Under the pieces are notes generated by a model that did no database searches, had not been told where the DNA came from, and saw only the letters and a program-made list of their open reading frames with translations. 32,884 bases of DNA, from NCBI GenBank assembly GCA_945885775.1, contig CAMCZF010000006.1, forward strand, positions 1 to 32,884, given 5' to 3'. Made by a program: the position numbers and the translations under genes. The stretch is from Rhodoferax sp. OV413. Lineage in GTDB: Bacteria > Pseudomonadota > Gammaproteobacteria > Burkholderiales > Burkholderiaceae_C. Of the stretch, positions 17,504 to 27,726 are shown one piece after another; the first letter of the stretch is position 1; each line of letters starts with the position of its first letter.

Positions 17504-18526
17504 TTAGCGGTCGGCCTGTGGCCTATTCATGGTGAGCAGCAAGTCAGCCGAAGCGGCAAGGCCAAAGGTCATCAGGGCGCGCAAGCCGGCACTGGCCACC
17601 GCATGGTTGCGCAAAATATAGTCCCGGTTGTCAGGGAACCACTGGGCACGCTGCTCGGTGATGCACAGCGTGATGGCGCAGCGCACCGCCGCCAGCAGCG
17701 GAACCAGCCGCAGTTCCTGGCTGGAAAGCGGGTTGGCCTGCTGGTACCCCTGCATGAATTCAAGCAGGCTGTCGATGCTGGGTTGGCCCTGCGCGTGGCA
17801 CTGGTAAGAGGCGGCCACCGCCACATCAAACACGCGCGGGCCATGCAGCATGTCACCAAAGTCCAGCACGCCGCACACCTGGTCGGGGTTGGCGGGGTCG
17901 ACCAGCAGGTTGTAAGGGTTGAAATCATTGTGCAAAAACTGCTGCGGCAGTGCGGAGATCTGCGGCTGGACCTGCTGCACATACTGCGCAAACACCTGCT
18001 CGCCCCAGGCGCGGCTTTGGGCATCCCGGATCGCCGGCAACCAGCGTTGCAGCTCTGGCGTGCGGTGCAGGTCCCACATCAAGGCCTCGTTACTGACCGG
18101 TGCATGCGCAAAATCCTGCAAAGCCAGGTCCAGTGTCGCCAAAGTGGCGCCGATCGAGCGCCGCTGCGCGGCGCTGGGCGGCGCCTCGTGCAGCGGCATG
18201 CCGGGCAGATAGGCCAGCATCCGGGCGAAGCTCACGCCGTCCGGGCCAGGCAGGGCCAGCAGGTGCGCCCCATCGCCCCAGCGGTGAATGCGCTGCACTG
18301 GCAATTGGGGCGCCTGCTGCGCCAGGTAAGTGAGGGCGGCGTTCTGCAAAGCCAGCGCATTTGGGTTCTCACGGGCGTCGCTGACCTTGAGCACATAGCG
18401 ATCCGCTGAATCTGACACCGTCACCAAAAAATTAAGGTCGCGTTCGCCGCTCAGGTGCTGTACCGCGCTGGCCTGCGGCAGGAACTGCGCGCGGACCAGG
18501 GCCAGCAGGTCCTCCGGGCTGCCCAT
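17504..18526 (-). CDS. APH-fold kinase, hydroxylysine kinase (HYKK/AGPHD1)-like
   Basis: LSGERDLNFLVTV, LQNAALTYL, LHNDFNPYNLLVD (HxDxxxxN), VLDFGDM (DFGD); ATG overlaps the stop of the upstream EamA gene. Confidence 0.78.
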   Translation of the reverse strand: MGSPEDLLALVRAQFLPQASAVQHLSGERDLNFLVTVSDSADRYVLKVSDARENPNALALQNAALTYLAQQAPQLPVQRIHRWGDGAHLLALPGPDGVSFARMLAYLPGMPLHEAPPSAAQRRSIGATLATLDLALQDFAHAPVSNEALMWDLHRTPELQRWLPAIRDAQSRAWGEQVFAQYVQQVQPQISALPQQFLHNDFNPYNLLVDPANPDQVCGVLDFGDMLHGPRVFDVAVAASYQCHAQGQPSIDSLLEFMQGYQQANPLSSQELRLVPLLAAVRCAITLCITEQRAQWFPDNRDYILRNHAVASAGLRALMTFGLAASADLLLTMNRPQADR

Positions 18527-19407
18527 CAGCGTTGCACCCGCTTGGGCCACAGCCGGTCGGGCAATCGTAAGCCCGAGACAATCGCCACGCCCAGCATGAC
18601 GATGGCGCCCCCGATCAGGTTGGGCGCGGTCAGCGCTTCGCCCAGCACCAGCACAGCGGCAAATACGCCGACCACCGGCATCAGCAAGACGAAGGGCGTG
18701 ACCTCGTCAATGCGGTTGCGGGACAGCACTGAGTACCACAGCACGTAGCCACAAAAAAAGCCCACCACGCTGAAGGTCAGGAACCCGGCCCATTGCAAAG
18801 CATTGGCGGTTTGCATGGCCTGCCACTGGCCGCGCTCCAGCAGCAGGCTGGCCAGCAGGCACTGCGGCACCGCATGCAGGGAAATGGCCCGCAACAGCGG
18901 CAGGCCGGCATCACGGCTGAGTTTTTTCACCAGCACTTGGCCAAAGCCCCAGACCCCGGCTCCAATAATCAGCATGGTCACGGGCAGCCAGGGTGGCGGC
19001 TGCTTGGGCAGCCCCACCACCATGGCCACGCCGGCAAACGCCACCGCGATGCCAATGGCGCGCGCCAGGCTGAGCTCTTCCTTCAAGAGCCACCAGCCGA
19101 ACAGCACGGCAATTGGCACCTGCACCTGGACCACCAAAATAGCCAGGCTGGCCGATACATGCCGGTAGCCGTAAAACCCCAGCCCCGCCTGGATGGTGAC
19201 CACGCAACTGGTCATCAGCATCACGTGCCAGTGCGGCGTGAGCTGCCGCGACGGCCAGAGGGCATTGATCACCAGAAAATTGGCCAGGTAGGTCAAGCCG
19301 ACCATGAACATCGGCGGAAAATGGTCGATCGCCGGCTTGGCCATGGTGTAGCCAAGGCCCCAGCAAACCGGCACCAGCGCGGCGCGTACGATGTCTTTGG
19401 GTGTCAT
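18526..19407 (-). CDS. EamA/DMT family transporter
   Basis: About 10 hydrophobic segments; [58 protein letters not shown]. Confidence 0.85.
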   Translation of the reverse strand: MTPKDIVRAALVPVCWGLGYTMAKPAIDHFPPMFMVGLTYLANFLVINALWPSRQLTPHWHVMLMTSCVVTIQAGLGFYGYRHVSASLAILVVQVQVPIAVLFGWWLLKEELSLARAIGIAVAFAGVAMVVGLPKQPPPWLPVTMLIIGAGVWGFGQVLVKKLSRDAGLPLLRAISLHAVPQCLLASLLLERGQWQAMQTANALQWAGFLTFSVVGFFCGYVLWYSVLSRNRIDEVTPFVLLMPVVGVFAAVLVLGEALTAPNLIGGAIVMLGVAIVSGLRLPDRLWPKRVQR

Positions 19408-19485
19408 AAGGGGTCCGGTTACGCCACAGCGGTGGCTCGCGCCATGGCGCACCATTCTGCACCAGCCAGAGATAATGCTGAGCTT

Positions 19486-20610
19486 ATGAACAAGCAACTG
19501 GCGAGACGGAGGGTGGTGGTGGGCTTGAGCGGTGGGGTGGACTCTGCAGTCACCGCCTGGCTGCTCAAACAGCAGGGCCATGAGGTGCTTGGCATCTTCA
19601 TGAAAAACTGGGAGGACGACGACGACAGCGCCTACTGCTCCTCCAACATCGATTTTGTGGACGCCGCTGCCGTGGCTGATGTGGTCGGCATCGAGATTGA
19701 GCATGTCAATTTTGCCGCTGAATACAAAGACCGGGTGTTTGCCGAGTTCCTGCGCGAGTACCAGGCCGGGCGCACGCCCAACCCCGACATCCTGTGCAAT
19801 GCCGAGATCAAGTTCAAGTCTTTCCTAGACCACGCGCTGCGCCTGGGGGCCGACCACATTGCCACCGGCCACTACGCCCGGGTTCGCCACAATGACGCCA
19901 CCGCCCGTTTTGAACTGCTCAAGGGCCTGGACCCAGCCAAAGACCAAAGCTACTTTTTGCACCGCCTGAACCAGGCGCAACTGGCCAAAACCCTGTTCCC
20001 GATTGGGGAACTGCACAAGACCGAGGTGCGACGCCTGGCCGCCGAAATTGGGTTACCCAACGCCCGAAAAAAAGACTCAACCGGCATCTGCTTCATTGGC
20101 GAGCGACCGTTTCGTGATTTTTTGAACCGCTACATTGCCAAAGAGCCTGGGGCCATCAAGGACGAGCGCGGTCAAACCGTTGGCCAGCACGTGGGCTTGA
20201 GCTTTTACACCCTGGGCCAGCGCCAGGGCCTGGGCATTGGCGGGCTCAAGGCCAAAGGGGCGCAACGCGGTGGTGGCGAACACGCGCCCTGGTTTGTAGC
20301 GCGCAAGGACATGGCCTGCAACACCCTGTGGGTGGTGCAGGGCCATGAGCACCCCTGGCTGCAGTCTCACCAGTTGCAGGCGCAAGACGCCAGCTGGATC
20401 GCCGGCCAGCCGCCGCCCGCTGGCGCCCTGGCGGCCAAGACCCGCTACCGGCAGGCGGACGCCCCCTGCACCCTGCTGGCGCCCAGCGTCAACAGCTTTG
20501 CGCTGGATTTCAGCGCTGCGCAGTGGGCGGTGACGCCCGGCCAGTCTGCCGTGTTGTATGACGGCGAGGTGTGCTTAGGGGGTGGGGTGATCTCGGCGGC
20601 AACGGCCTGA
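19486..20610 (+). CDS. mnmA: tRNA-specific 2-thiouridylase MnmA
   Basis: [88 protein letters not shown]. Confidence 0.95.
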   Translation: MNKQLARRRVVVGLSGGVDSAVTAWLLKQQGHEVLGIFMKNWEDDDDSAYCSSNIDFVDAAAVADVVGIEIEHVNFAAEYKDRVFAEFLREYQAGRTPNPDILCNAEIKFKSFLDHALRLGADHIATGHYARVRHNDATARFELLKGLDPAKDQSYFLHRLNQAQLAKTLFPIGELHKTEVRRLAAEIGLPNARKKDSTGICFIGERPFRDFLNRYIAKEPGAIKDERGQTVGQHVGLSFYTLGQRQGLGIGGLKAKGAQRGGGEHAPWFVARKDMACNTLWVVQGHEHPWLQSHQLQAQDASWIAGQPPPAGALAAKTRYRQADAPCTLLAPSVNSFALDFSAAQWAVTPGQSAVLYDGEVCLGGGVISAATA

Positions 20611-20740
20611 CGACTTAACCACAGTCTTGGGACACGACCTAACGCGCCCGCTTCGTCTCGCCGATCGCTACTATGCCAAAGGCGAACTTGAGCTATCGGC
20701 TATGGCGTACGTTTTTCGGGGGCAAGGTCACAATCAGAAA

Positions 20741-20818
20741 ACACCAAAGTTCACAGTCGATTCCTTGGTGGACATGGTTTTACGCACGGGTAAGCACGTT
20801 CAGCTATCTGTTCAATGA
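20741..20818 (+). pseudogene. Possible C-terminal fragment of a HigA/XRE-like antitoxin
   Basis: TPKFTVDSLVDMVLRTGKHVQLSVQ* resembles the C-terminal xFTVDrLvxmLxxxGkhVxvxV segment of COG5606-type antitoxins; no intact HTH upstream. Confidence 0.35.
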
Positions 20819-20871
20819 AGCTTCACGTGCGCTGCAGAGCAACGACCAGTGGCGGCAGGCCGGGATGTCGG

Positions 20872-20933
20872 CACCGGGGCCACCCATGCCTTCGCGCTTG
20901 CCCAGCAACTGCATTGCGGGGGTAAAGATGTCC
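20872..20933 (-). pseudogene. ssb gene fragment (diverged)
   Basis: LDIFTPAMQLLGKREGMGGPG vs intact SSB VDIIATEMQLLGKREGMGGPG; the three differences in MQLLGKREGMGGPG are all silent. Confidence 0.8.
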
Positions 20934-20935
20934 AG

Positions 20936-21020
20936 CCAGTCTGCCGTGCTGTACGACGGCGAGGTGTGCTTAGGGGGCGGGGTAATTGGCGCGGCGCGTG
21001 GCAAAGGCCTTGCTGACTAA
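20936..21020 (+). pseudogene. mnmA 3'-end fragment (diverged)
   Basis: [17 protein letters not shown] repeats the MnmA C-terminus (20541-20594); the nucleotide differences in these 17 codons are all silent. Confidence 0.85.
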
Positions 21021-21087
21021 CCGTTCAGGCACGTCCGTCAGGCCATCAGCGTCATGCCGGCGTACTTCGAAGCTTTGACATCAAACG

Positions 21088-21369
21088 TCATCGCTCGCCA
21101 GCCCCGCACTTTGCGATGGCGGCATTCATGGATTCGATGGAGACGCGCTTCTTGGCCTGACCGAACATGCCCTTGAGGGCAGTCACATCACTTGTCGTCG
21201 CCACAAACTCGTAACGGCCAGGAGCGATCAAGACAAACTCAACTCGGTCTCCAGCATCCACCTTGAGGTCGTTGCGAACCTCGACGGGGATGGCGGCCTG
21301 AACTCGCAAAAGCGGAGCTTTTTCAGGAAGCTGGTCCGATCTAAAACGGAATATCGTCGTCCATGTCAT
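21088..21369 (-). CDS. AbrB/MazE (SpoVT)-like antitoxin domain, probably 5'-truncated against ssb
   Basis: QAAIPVEVRNDLKVDAGDRVEFVLIAPGRYEFVATTSDVTALKGMFGQAKKRVSIESMNAAI; no normal N-terminus, the frame runs back into the ssb 3' end. No toxin partner seen. Confidence 0.6.
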   Translation of the reverse strand: MTWTTIFRFRSDQLPEKAPLLRVQAAIPVEVRNDLKVDAGDRVEFVLIAPGRYEFVATTSDVTALKGMFGQAKKRVSIESMNAAIAKCGAGER

Positions 21370-21847
21370 CAAACCCGCTGGCAGGCCGGGCGGCGGCTGG
21401 CGCCGGGCGCTGCGCTGGCGGGGCAGGACGAGACGCTGGCGCCGGGCGCGAGTAGCCCCCTCCACCACCACCACCGCCACCACCTTCTTCCCCACCGGGG
21501 CCGCCCATGCCCTCACGCTTGCCCAGCAACTGCATTTCAGTGGCGATGATGTCGACCGTGTTTTTCTCGATGCCGGCCTGGTCGGTGTACTTGCCGTACT
21601 TCAAGCGGCCTTCGACGTAGATCGGCTGGCCCTTCTTGACGTATTCACCGGCGATTTCGGCCAGGCGGTCGTAGAAGGTCACGCGGTGCCACTGGGTGTC
21701 CTCAATGGTTTCGCCAGAATTCTTGTCTTTGCGACGCGAAGAGGTGGCCACGCTGACGTTGGCCACAGCCTGCCCTGACGGCAGGTAACGAATTTCGGGG
21801 TCACGGCCGCAGTTGCCGACGAGAATGACTTTGTTGACCGATGCCAT
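21341..21847 (-). CDS. ssb: Single-stranded DNA-binding protein
   Basis: MASVNKVILVGNCGRDPEIRYLPSGQAVANVSVATS... Gly-rich linker ... DDMDDDIPF acidic tip; SD ggagg. Confidence 0.96.
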   Translation of the reverse strand: MASVNKVILVGNCGRDPEIRYLPSGQAVANVSVATSSRRKDKNSGETIEDTQWHRVTFYDRLAEIAGEYVKKGQPIYVEGRLKYGKYTDQAGIEKNTVDIIATEMQLLGKREGMGGPGGEEGGGGGGGGGGYSRPAPASRPAPPAQRPAPAAARPASGFDDMDDDIPF

Positions 21848-21938
21848 GGTGGGTTCCTCCAGAGTTTGCGTAATTATCCAGCCTTTGGGGCCACTCGCGC
21901 CAGACCGGATGAGCAAACTCGCGGTAGAGTCCTGCACC

Positions 21939-22838
21939 ATGAGACGCCTTCCCCCGCTCAATGCCCTACGCGCCTTTGAGGCCGCCGCCCGCACGGCCAG
22001 CTTCACCAAAGCCGGTGAGCTGCTGCATGTGACACAGGGCGCGGTCAGCCGCCAGATCAAACAGTTGGAAGACTGGCTGGGCAAGCCGGTGTTCATCCGC
22101 CATTCCCACGGCCTGGTGCTGACACCCGCCGGCAGCGTGCTGGCCAAAAGCATCGAGCAAGCCTTTGGCAACCTGGCCAATGCGGTCGACCAGATCCAGA
22201 ACCTGGGCGCGCGTCAGCGCATCTCAGTCAACGTGCCAGAGACCTTTGCCTCGCGCTGGCTGGCTCCCCGCCTGCGCGGCTTTCACAGCCGGCACCCCGA
22301 CATCGACCTGTCGATCACCACCAACGCCGTGGCCAACTTGCGTGAGGCCCGGCAATATGATTGCCTGGTGATGTACCTGGCCGAGCCCTGGGCCTCGTGT
22401 GACTGCTGGCTGCTCCGCCAGGAGCAGCACATTGCGGTGGCCAGCCCAGAATTGTGGTCAGATGGCCGCCCCCCGAGCCCGAACAAGGCCACCTTGCTGC
22501 ACATCTTGGCCGGCGCCAAGCGTTTGCCGGTCTGGGAAAACTGGCTGGCCTCCAAGGGCATGCGACAGGTGGACGCCCGCCCCGGCATCGCGTTTTCCAC
22601 CATGGACCAAGCCATCAACGCCGCCGTGTCGGGCGCCGGCGTGGCAGTGGTCGACGCACCGATGGTGGAGCGCGACCTGCGCGACAACCGCCTGCGCCGG
22701 CTCGACGAACACGAACTCACCGGCCCCCAAGGCTATTGGTTTGTGGAGCCGCGCGAACGCGGTGTGCAAGACGCCGCCCACAGCGCCGTGGTGGCGCTGT
22801 TCAAGGCCTGGTTGCTGGGGGTTAGTCGGGCTCAGTAG
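21939..22838 (+). CDS. LysR family transcriptional regulator, GcvA-like
   Basis: MRRLPPLNALRAFEAAARTASFTKAGELLHVTQGAVSRQIKQLEDWLGKPVFIRHSHGLVLTPAG. Confidence 0.9.
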   Translation: MRRLPPLNALRAFEAAARTASFTKAGELLHVTQGAVSRQIKQLEDWLGKPVFIRHSHGLVLTPAGSVLAKSIEQAFGNLANAVDQIQNLGARQRISVNVPETFASRWLAPRLRGFHSRHPDIDLSITTNAVANLREARQYDCLVMYLAEPWASCDCWLLRQEQHIAVASPELWSDGRPPSPNKATLLHILAGAKRLPVWENWLASKGMRQVDARPGIAFSTMDQAINAAVSGAGVAVVDAPMVERDLRDNRLRRLDEHELTGPQGYWFVEPRERGVQDAAHSAVVALFKAWLLGVSRAQ

Positions 22839-24538
22839 CCAGGGACGACCACGCCGCGCCCGGCAATGGCCAGGGGAATGGTGGCGTAGGTCGTGGTGCC
22901 AAAGACACGATCGGCCATATCGACAGCAACGGCCGGGTTAGGTACAGCCAACTCGTCGGTCAGAGACGCCGGCGTGACGCTGCCAGCATTTTTGTCGTAA
23001 TAAAAAGCGCCTCCTGCAGAGGTGCAAGCATTGGTGGGCGCATAGGTGATGTTAGAGGAGCTCGCTTCCTCAAGAGACGGCCGCCACTTGCCAGTGGTGT
23101 CATTGAAGCTGATGTTCTGTCGCTGAAAGAAGTCTTTCAGGGTATGACTGCTGCTAGGACCGGCCCAATTGCAAATGAATCCCTTGATGGTGCCAGTGCT
23201 GCTGGCAATATCGTCACCATAGCCAAAGTAGGCCTCACCATCTCTCGCCTCGGTCGTCGCGTTGTAATTCAGACCGATATTGAACACCCGCGAGTTGCTG
23301 TCTTCGTAACCCGCCTGCCAACCAAAAGTGTAGTTGCCTTTAAGCGTAGTCGGGTCATACACGGCGCCAAAGCGGTTGAAGTTGTTGGCCCAACCCTTGG
23401 TGCCAACCCATTTGCCTGCCGGGTCCAACTGCCCATCGCTGGAAAAACTGGCGTAGCTGGTGGCCAGCGGGGTGGCGGTGCCAACGCCGCAGTAGTTGCC
23501 CTCGCGCTGCACCAAGGTCATCGCGGTTCGGGAGGTGCGTGTGTATTTCAGGGTGCCGACATCGACCGTGCCAAGGGCTTTGCCGTTGCAATTTTGCAGG
23601 TCAGAACCGCCCCGAGTCACCGCATAGGTCAGCAGGCCGCTGTATTCATTCTTACTGGCGCCAGGCGCGTGGCTCAGACGGATCTCTGCAGTGCGGGTGG
23701 CAGTGCCGTGGGTGAAGCTGAAGGCGACCGAGTAACTGTAGGAACCGGCCACCGGTTGCGATATGGTGGCGGTGGTGAAGGTGACGTCGGGGCTGAAGGC
23801 AACGTTCATCTCGGTCCTCAGGTCAACAGTAGCCCCCACCGCCGGCAGGCTTTTGCCAGCGGTGTTGGCCACGTTGATCAGGCTGGCCAGCGTCATCAAG
23901 CTGGTGTTGCTGCGCAGGGCTACGCCGTCCATGCGGGCGTCGAGTTGTGCGGCAGCGCAGACCCAATCGGTCGCGGTGTCAACGGCGGTCCAGATGCCCA
24001 CATCGCCGCTGGGCAGCTCGCCATTGATACCAGGAGCAGGGGGAGGTGCGCCAGCAAAGTCCGGGTGCCCCTGGTACAGCACCGTTGGCCCATAACAGCC
24101 TGCGTTGATCGGGGTTTTGAGAAACTTGTCCGCATTGAAGCCCACGCCGGCACGCGGTGCGGTGGTCCCGGTCAGCAAGGCGTTGACCGCATTGGCCGAT
24201 TTCATATAACGGGGGGATCGACTGGCTACCGCCTGAGCGTCACCGACGGGAATCAAGCGGCTGGCAAGCTGCTTGGCCGTAGCCAGGTCTCCTTGAAACA
24301 GGGCCAGCGCAAGCGCCTGGAGTCGGGCCGCCGGGGACGCCTGGGCCAGCGTGACAGTGCCCACTTCCATGCCAACGGGTGACGCCACGGCGAGCCCTGC
24401 CGGGAACACACCCGCACCGTCAATAGTGGTCGGGCTGCTGGGACTGCTGGACGAGCCTCCACCGCAACCCGCCAGCCCGAGCAAAAGGGCCGCCGTTAAG
24501 CCAAGAGAGGGGAAATAAAGCTTTGAGGTTTGTTTCAT
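22832..24538 (-). CDS. Large lipoprotein of unknown function (568 aa)
   Basis: Signal peptide with lipobox LAGC followed by [11 protein letters not shown]; no catalytic motif recognised. Confidence 0.75.
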   Translation of the reverse strand: MKQTSKLYFPSLGLTAALLLGLAGCGGGSSSSPSSPTTIDGAGVFPAGLAVASPVGMEVGTVTLAQASPAARLQALALALFQGDLATAKQLASRLIPVGDAQAVASRSPRYMKSANAVNALLTGTTAPRAGVGFNADKFLKTPINAGCYGPTVLYQGHPDFAGAPPPAPGINGELPSGDVGIWTAVDTATDWVCAAAQLDARMDGVALRSNTSLMTLASLINVANTAGKSLPAVGATVDLRTEMNVAFSPDVTFTTATISQPVAGSYSYSVAFSFTHGTATRTAEIRLSHAPGASKNEYSGLLTYAVTRGGSDLQNCNGKALGTVDVGTLKYTRTSRTAMTLVQREGNYCGVGTATPLATSYASFSSDGQLDPAGKWVGTKGWANNFNRFGAVYDPTTLKGNYTFGWQAGYEDSNSRVFNIGLNYNATTEARDGEAYFGYGDDIASSTGTIKGFICNWAGPSSSHTLKDFFQRQNISFNDTTGKWRPSLEEASSSNITYAPTNACTSAGGAFYYDKNAGSVTPASLTDELAVPNPAVAVDMADRVFGTTTYATIPLAIAGRGVVVPGY

Positions 24539-24733
24539 GACCATGCTCCATATGAGGGTTTGGAAATTCTGTCGCACAAAAAACGCTTTGTCAATTTTGA
24601 TTTCCGGCTTTTGACTTGTGGCTTTGCTTCAAGGCTTTTCTGTCCTGCCATTGCGAACGTGCCCGTGGCCGGCCGGTTTACTGGCCTGGCGCCTAGCGCC
24701 TATGATGTGAGGTTGCCTGCGCCACCCAAACTC

Positions 24734-27685
24734 ATGCCCGTACCTGACACCGACTCCCCCCGCCTGCCCCAGCCGCGCCACGCCCACCAGATCAGCATTC
24801 GGGGTGCGCGCACCCACAACCTCAAGAACATTGACCTGGACATCCCGCGCAACCAGCTGGTGGTGATCACCGGCTTGAGCGGTTCGGGCAAGTCCAGCCT
24901 GGCCTTTGACACGCTGTACGCCGAGGGGCAGCGCCGCTATGTGGAGAGCCTGTCCACCTACGCCCGGCAGTTTTTGCAGCTGATGGACAAGCCCGATGTG
25001 GATGTGATCGAGGGCCTGAGCCCGGCGATCTCCATCGAGCAAAAAGCCACCTCGCACAACCCGCGCTCCACCGTGGGCACGGTGACCGAGATCCATGACT
25101 ACCTGCGGCTGCTGTACGCCCGCGCCGGCACGCCGTTCTGCCCCGATCACCAGCTGCCGCTGCAAGCCCAAACGGTGAGCCAAATGGTCGACGCCGTGCT
25201 GGCGCTGCCGCTGGACACGCGCCTGATGATTTTGGCGCCCTTGGCGCGGGGTAAAAAAGGCGAGTTTCAGGACGTGATCGCCAGCCTGCAGGCCCAGGGC
25301 TACGTGCGCTTTCGGGTTAACGGCCAGGCCTTTGAATTTGACGAACTGCCGGCGCTGAAGAAAACCGAAAAACACGATCTGGACGTGGTGATTGACCGCA
25401 TCAAGGTCCGCCCTGACCTGAAACAGCGCCTGGCAGAGAGTTTTGAGGCCGCCCTGAGGGTGGGGGCCGGCCGCGCCATTGCCGTCGAAATTGATAGCAA
25501 CAAACTCAATAACGACGGGGTTCAGAGCCCGATTGAGCACTTATTTAATGCCAAGTTCTCCTGCCCGGTCTGCAGCTACTCGATCGGCGAGTTGGAGCCA
25601 CGGCTGTTTTCTTTCAACTCGCCGCAGGGCGCCTGCCCGGCCTGCGATGGTTTGGGCATGCAGGAGTTTTTTGACCCAGCCCGGGTGGTGGCCTTCCCCA
25701 CCTTGAGCCTGGCCAGTGGCGCCATCAAGGGCTGGGACCGGCGCAACGGCTACTACTTTGCCCTGTTGGAGAGCCTGGCCCGGCATTACCGGTTTGACAT
25801 CGAGGCGCCGTTCGAATCTCTGCCGATGCTGGTGCAACAGGCGGTGCTGCATGGCTCGGGCACAGAAGAGATCAAGTTCAGCTATGTGGTCGACTCCGGC
25901 GCCAGCCAGGGCAAGAAGCTCAGCAAAAAACATCCCTTTGAGGGCATCATCCCGAACATGCAGCGGCGCTACCGCGAAACCGACTCGACGCTGGTGCGCG
26001 AAGACCTGGGCCGTTTGCGCAGCACCCAGCCCTGCCCCGACTGCGCCGGTTCCCGGCTGCGGCTTGAAGCACGGCATGTGAAGATTGGCGAGGGGGCCCA
26101 GTCGCGGCCCATCTTTGAAGTGAGCCACATGACACTGGCCCAGGCCCAGGCCTACTTTGAGCAGCTGCACATGGCCGGTGCCAAGGGCGAGATTGCCGGC
26201 AAGGTGGTCCGCGAGATCGGCCTGCGCCTCAAATTCTTGAACGACGTCGGACTGAACTACCTGAGCCTGGACCGCAGTGCCGAGACGCTGAGCGGCGGCG
26301 AGTCGCAACGCATCCGGCTGGCCTCACAGATCGGCTCGGGCCTGACCGGCGTGATGTATGTGCTGGACGAACCCAGCATTGGGCTGCACCAGCGTGACAA
26401 CGACCGCCTGATCAGCACCCTGCACCACCTGCGCGATATTGGCAACAGCGTGCTGGTGGTGGAGCACGACGAAGACATGATGCGCGCCGCCGACCATGTG
26501 ATCGACATGGGACCGGGCGCTGGCGTGCACGGCGGACGGGTGGTGGCCCAGGGTACGTTTGCGGACGTGCGGGACAACCCCGACTCACTGACCGGGCGTT
26601 ACCTGGCACATACCCTGTGCATCGCCATCCCCAAAAAGCGCCACCAGCTGCAGGACCAGGCCACGCCACACACCCTGCGCATTGTGGGCGCCACGGGCAA
26701 CAACCTGAAAAGCGTGACCGTCGACATCCCGGTGGGACTGTTCACCTGCGTGACCGGTGTGTCTGGCTCCGGCAAATCCACCCTGGTTAACGACACGCTG
26801 TACACCGCCGTGGCGCGGCAGCTCTACCGGGCGCATGAGGAACCAGCGGCGCATGAGGCGATCGAGGGCATTGAGCATTTCGACAAGGTGATCAATGTCG
26901 ACCAGTCGCCGATCGGGCGTACACCACGCTCCAACCCGGCCACCTACACCGGCCTGTTCACCCCGATCCGTGAGCTGATGGCCGAGGTGCCGATGGCGCG
27001 AGAGCGTGGCTATGGCCCGGGCCGCTTCAGCTTCAATGTCGGCGCGGCCTCGGGCGGCGGCCGCTGCGAGGCCTGCCAGGGTGACGGCATGCTGAAGGTG
27101 GAGATGCACTTTTTACCCGATGTTTACGTGCCCTGCGACGTCTGCGCCGGCCAGCGCTACAACCGCGAGACGCTGGAGGTCCAGTACAAGGGCAAAACGA
27201 TTGCGCAAATTTTGGACCTGACGGTAGAAGCCGCCGCCGAGTTCTTTAAGGCAGTGCCCAACATCTCGCGCAAGCTGCACACCCTGCTGGATGTGGGCTT
27301 GAGCTACATCCGGCTCGGGCAGGCGGCCACCACCCTGTCAGGCGGCGAGGCGCAGCGGGTCAAACTGGCGCTGGAGCTGAGCAAGCGTGACACCGGCCGC
27401 ACTCTGTACATCCTGGACGAGCCCACCACCGGCCTGCACTTTGCCGACATCGACCTGCTGCTGCGGGTGCTGCACCAGCTGCGCGACGCTGGTAACACCA
27501 TTGTGGTGATCGAACACAACCTGGACGTGATCAAGACCGCCGACTGGCTGATTGACATGGGGCCCGAGGGCGGTGCCGGCGGCGGCACGCTGGTGGGCGC
27601 CGGCACGCCCGAGCAGATTGCCGACAACCCGGCCAGCCACACCGGCCGATACCTCAAAAGGCTGCTGTCGTCCGTGTCAGCTTAG
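24734..27685 (+). CDS. uvrA: Excinuclease ABC subunit A
   Basis: [37 protein letters not shown], two ABC signatures ([24 protein letters not shown]), zinc-finger CxxC pairs. Confidence 0.97.
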   Translation: MPVPDTDSPRLPQPRHAHQISIRGARTHNLKNIDLDIPRNQLVVITGLSGSGKSSLAFDTLYAEGQRRYVESLSTYARQFLQLMDKPDVDVIEGLSPAISIEQKATSHNPRSTVGTVTEIHDYLRLLYARAGTPFCPDHQLPLQAQTVSQMVDAVLALPLDTRLMILAPLARGKKGEFQDVIASLQAQGYVRFRVNGQAFEFDELPALKKTEKHDLDVVIDRIKVRPDLKQRLAESFEAALRVGAGRAIAVEIDSNKLNNDGVQSPIEHLFNAKFSCPVCSYSIGELEPRLFSFNSPQGACPACDGLGMQEFFDPARVVAFPTLSLASGAIKGWDRRNGYYFALLESLARHYRFDIEAPFESLPMLVQQAVLHGSGTEEIKFSYVVDSGASQGKKLSKKHPFEGIIPNMQRRYRETDSTLVREDLGRLRSTQPCPDCAGSRLRLEARHVKIGEGAQSRPIFEVSHMTLAQAQAYFEQLHMAGAKGEIAGKVVREIGLRLKFLNDVGLNYLSLDRSAETLSGGESQRIRLASQIGSGLTGVMYVLDEPSIGLHQRDNDRLISTLHHLRDIGNSVLVVEHDEDMMRAADHVIDMGPGAGVHGGRVVAQGTFADVRDNPDSLTGRYLAHTLCIAIPKKRHQLQDQATPHTLRIVGATGNNLKSVTVDIPVGLFTCVTGVSGSGKSTLVNDTLYTAVARQLYRAHEEPAAHEAIEGIEHFDKVINVDQSPIGRTPRSNPATYTGLFTPIRELMAEVPMARERGYGPGRFSFNVGAASGGGRCEACQGDGMLKVEMHFLPDVYVPCDVCAGQRYNRETLEVQYKGKTIAQILDLTVEAAAEFFKAVPNISRKLHTLLDVGLSYIRLGQAATTLSGGEAQRVKLALELSKRDTGRTLYILDEPTTGLHFADIDLLLRVLHQLRDAGNTIVVIEHNLDVIKTADWLIDMGPEGGAGGGTLVGAGTPEQIADNPASHTGRYLKRLLSSVSA
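25482..25535 (+). repeat. Diverged copy of the short palindromic element inside uvrA
   Basis: CCGTCGAAATTGATAGC-N22-TTCAGAGCC-CGATTG; 25/36 matches, gapless, to the 16-kb copy over ATAGC...GCC. Confidence 0.5.
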
Positions 27686-27726
27686 CAGCGTCGGCTTAAC
27701 CGTGTCAGCTTAGGCGCTGGCGCTAA
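27671..27726. repeat. Degenerate 14-bp tandem repeat at the uvrA/pyrF convergent 3' ends
   Basis: tccgtgtcagctta / gcagcgtcggctta / accgtgtcagctta / ggcgctggcgctaa. Confidence 0.7.

Noticed and set aside
18793-19485. N-terminal 231 aa of the 605-aa ORF containing mnmA
   Set aside because: This stretch is antisense to the EamA gene and reads as low-complexity His/Gln/Arg-rich sequence; the MnmA domain begins at [20 protein letters not shown] (19486).
21446-21490. ccaccaccaccaccgcc repeats
   Set aside because: Explained by the Gly-rich linker of SSB; ordinary for ssb genes.
23144-24382. 412-aa plus-strand ORF
   Set aside because: Shadow of the lipoprotein gene, which has a signal peptide, lipobox and SD on the opposite strand.
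25541-26308. 255-aa minus-strand ORF inside uvrA
   Set aside because: Mirror frame of uvrA coding sequence with no recognisable domain.
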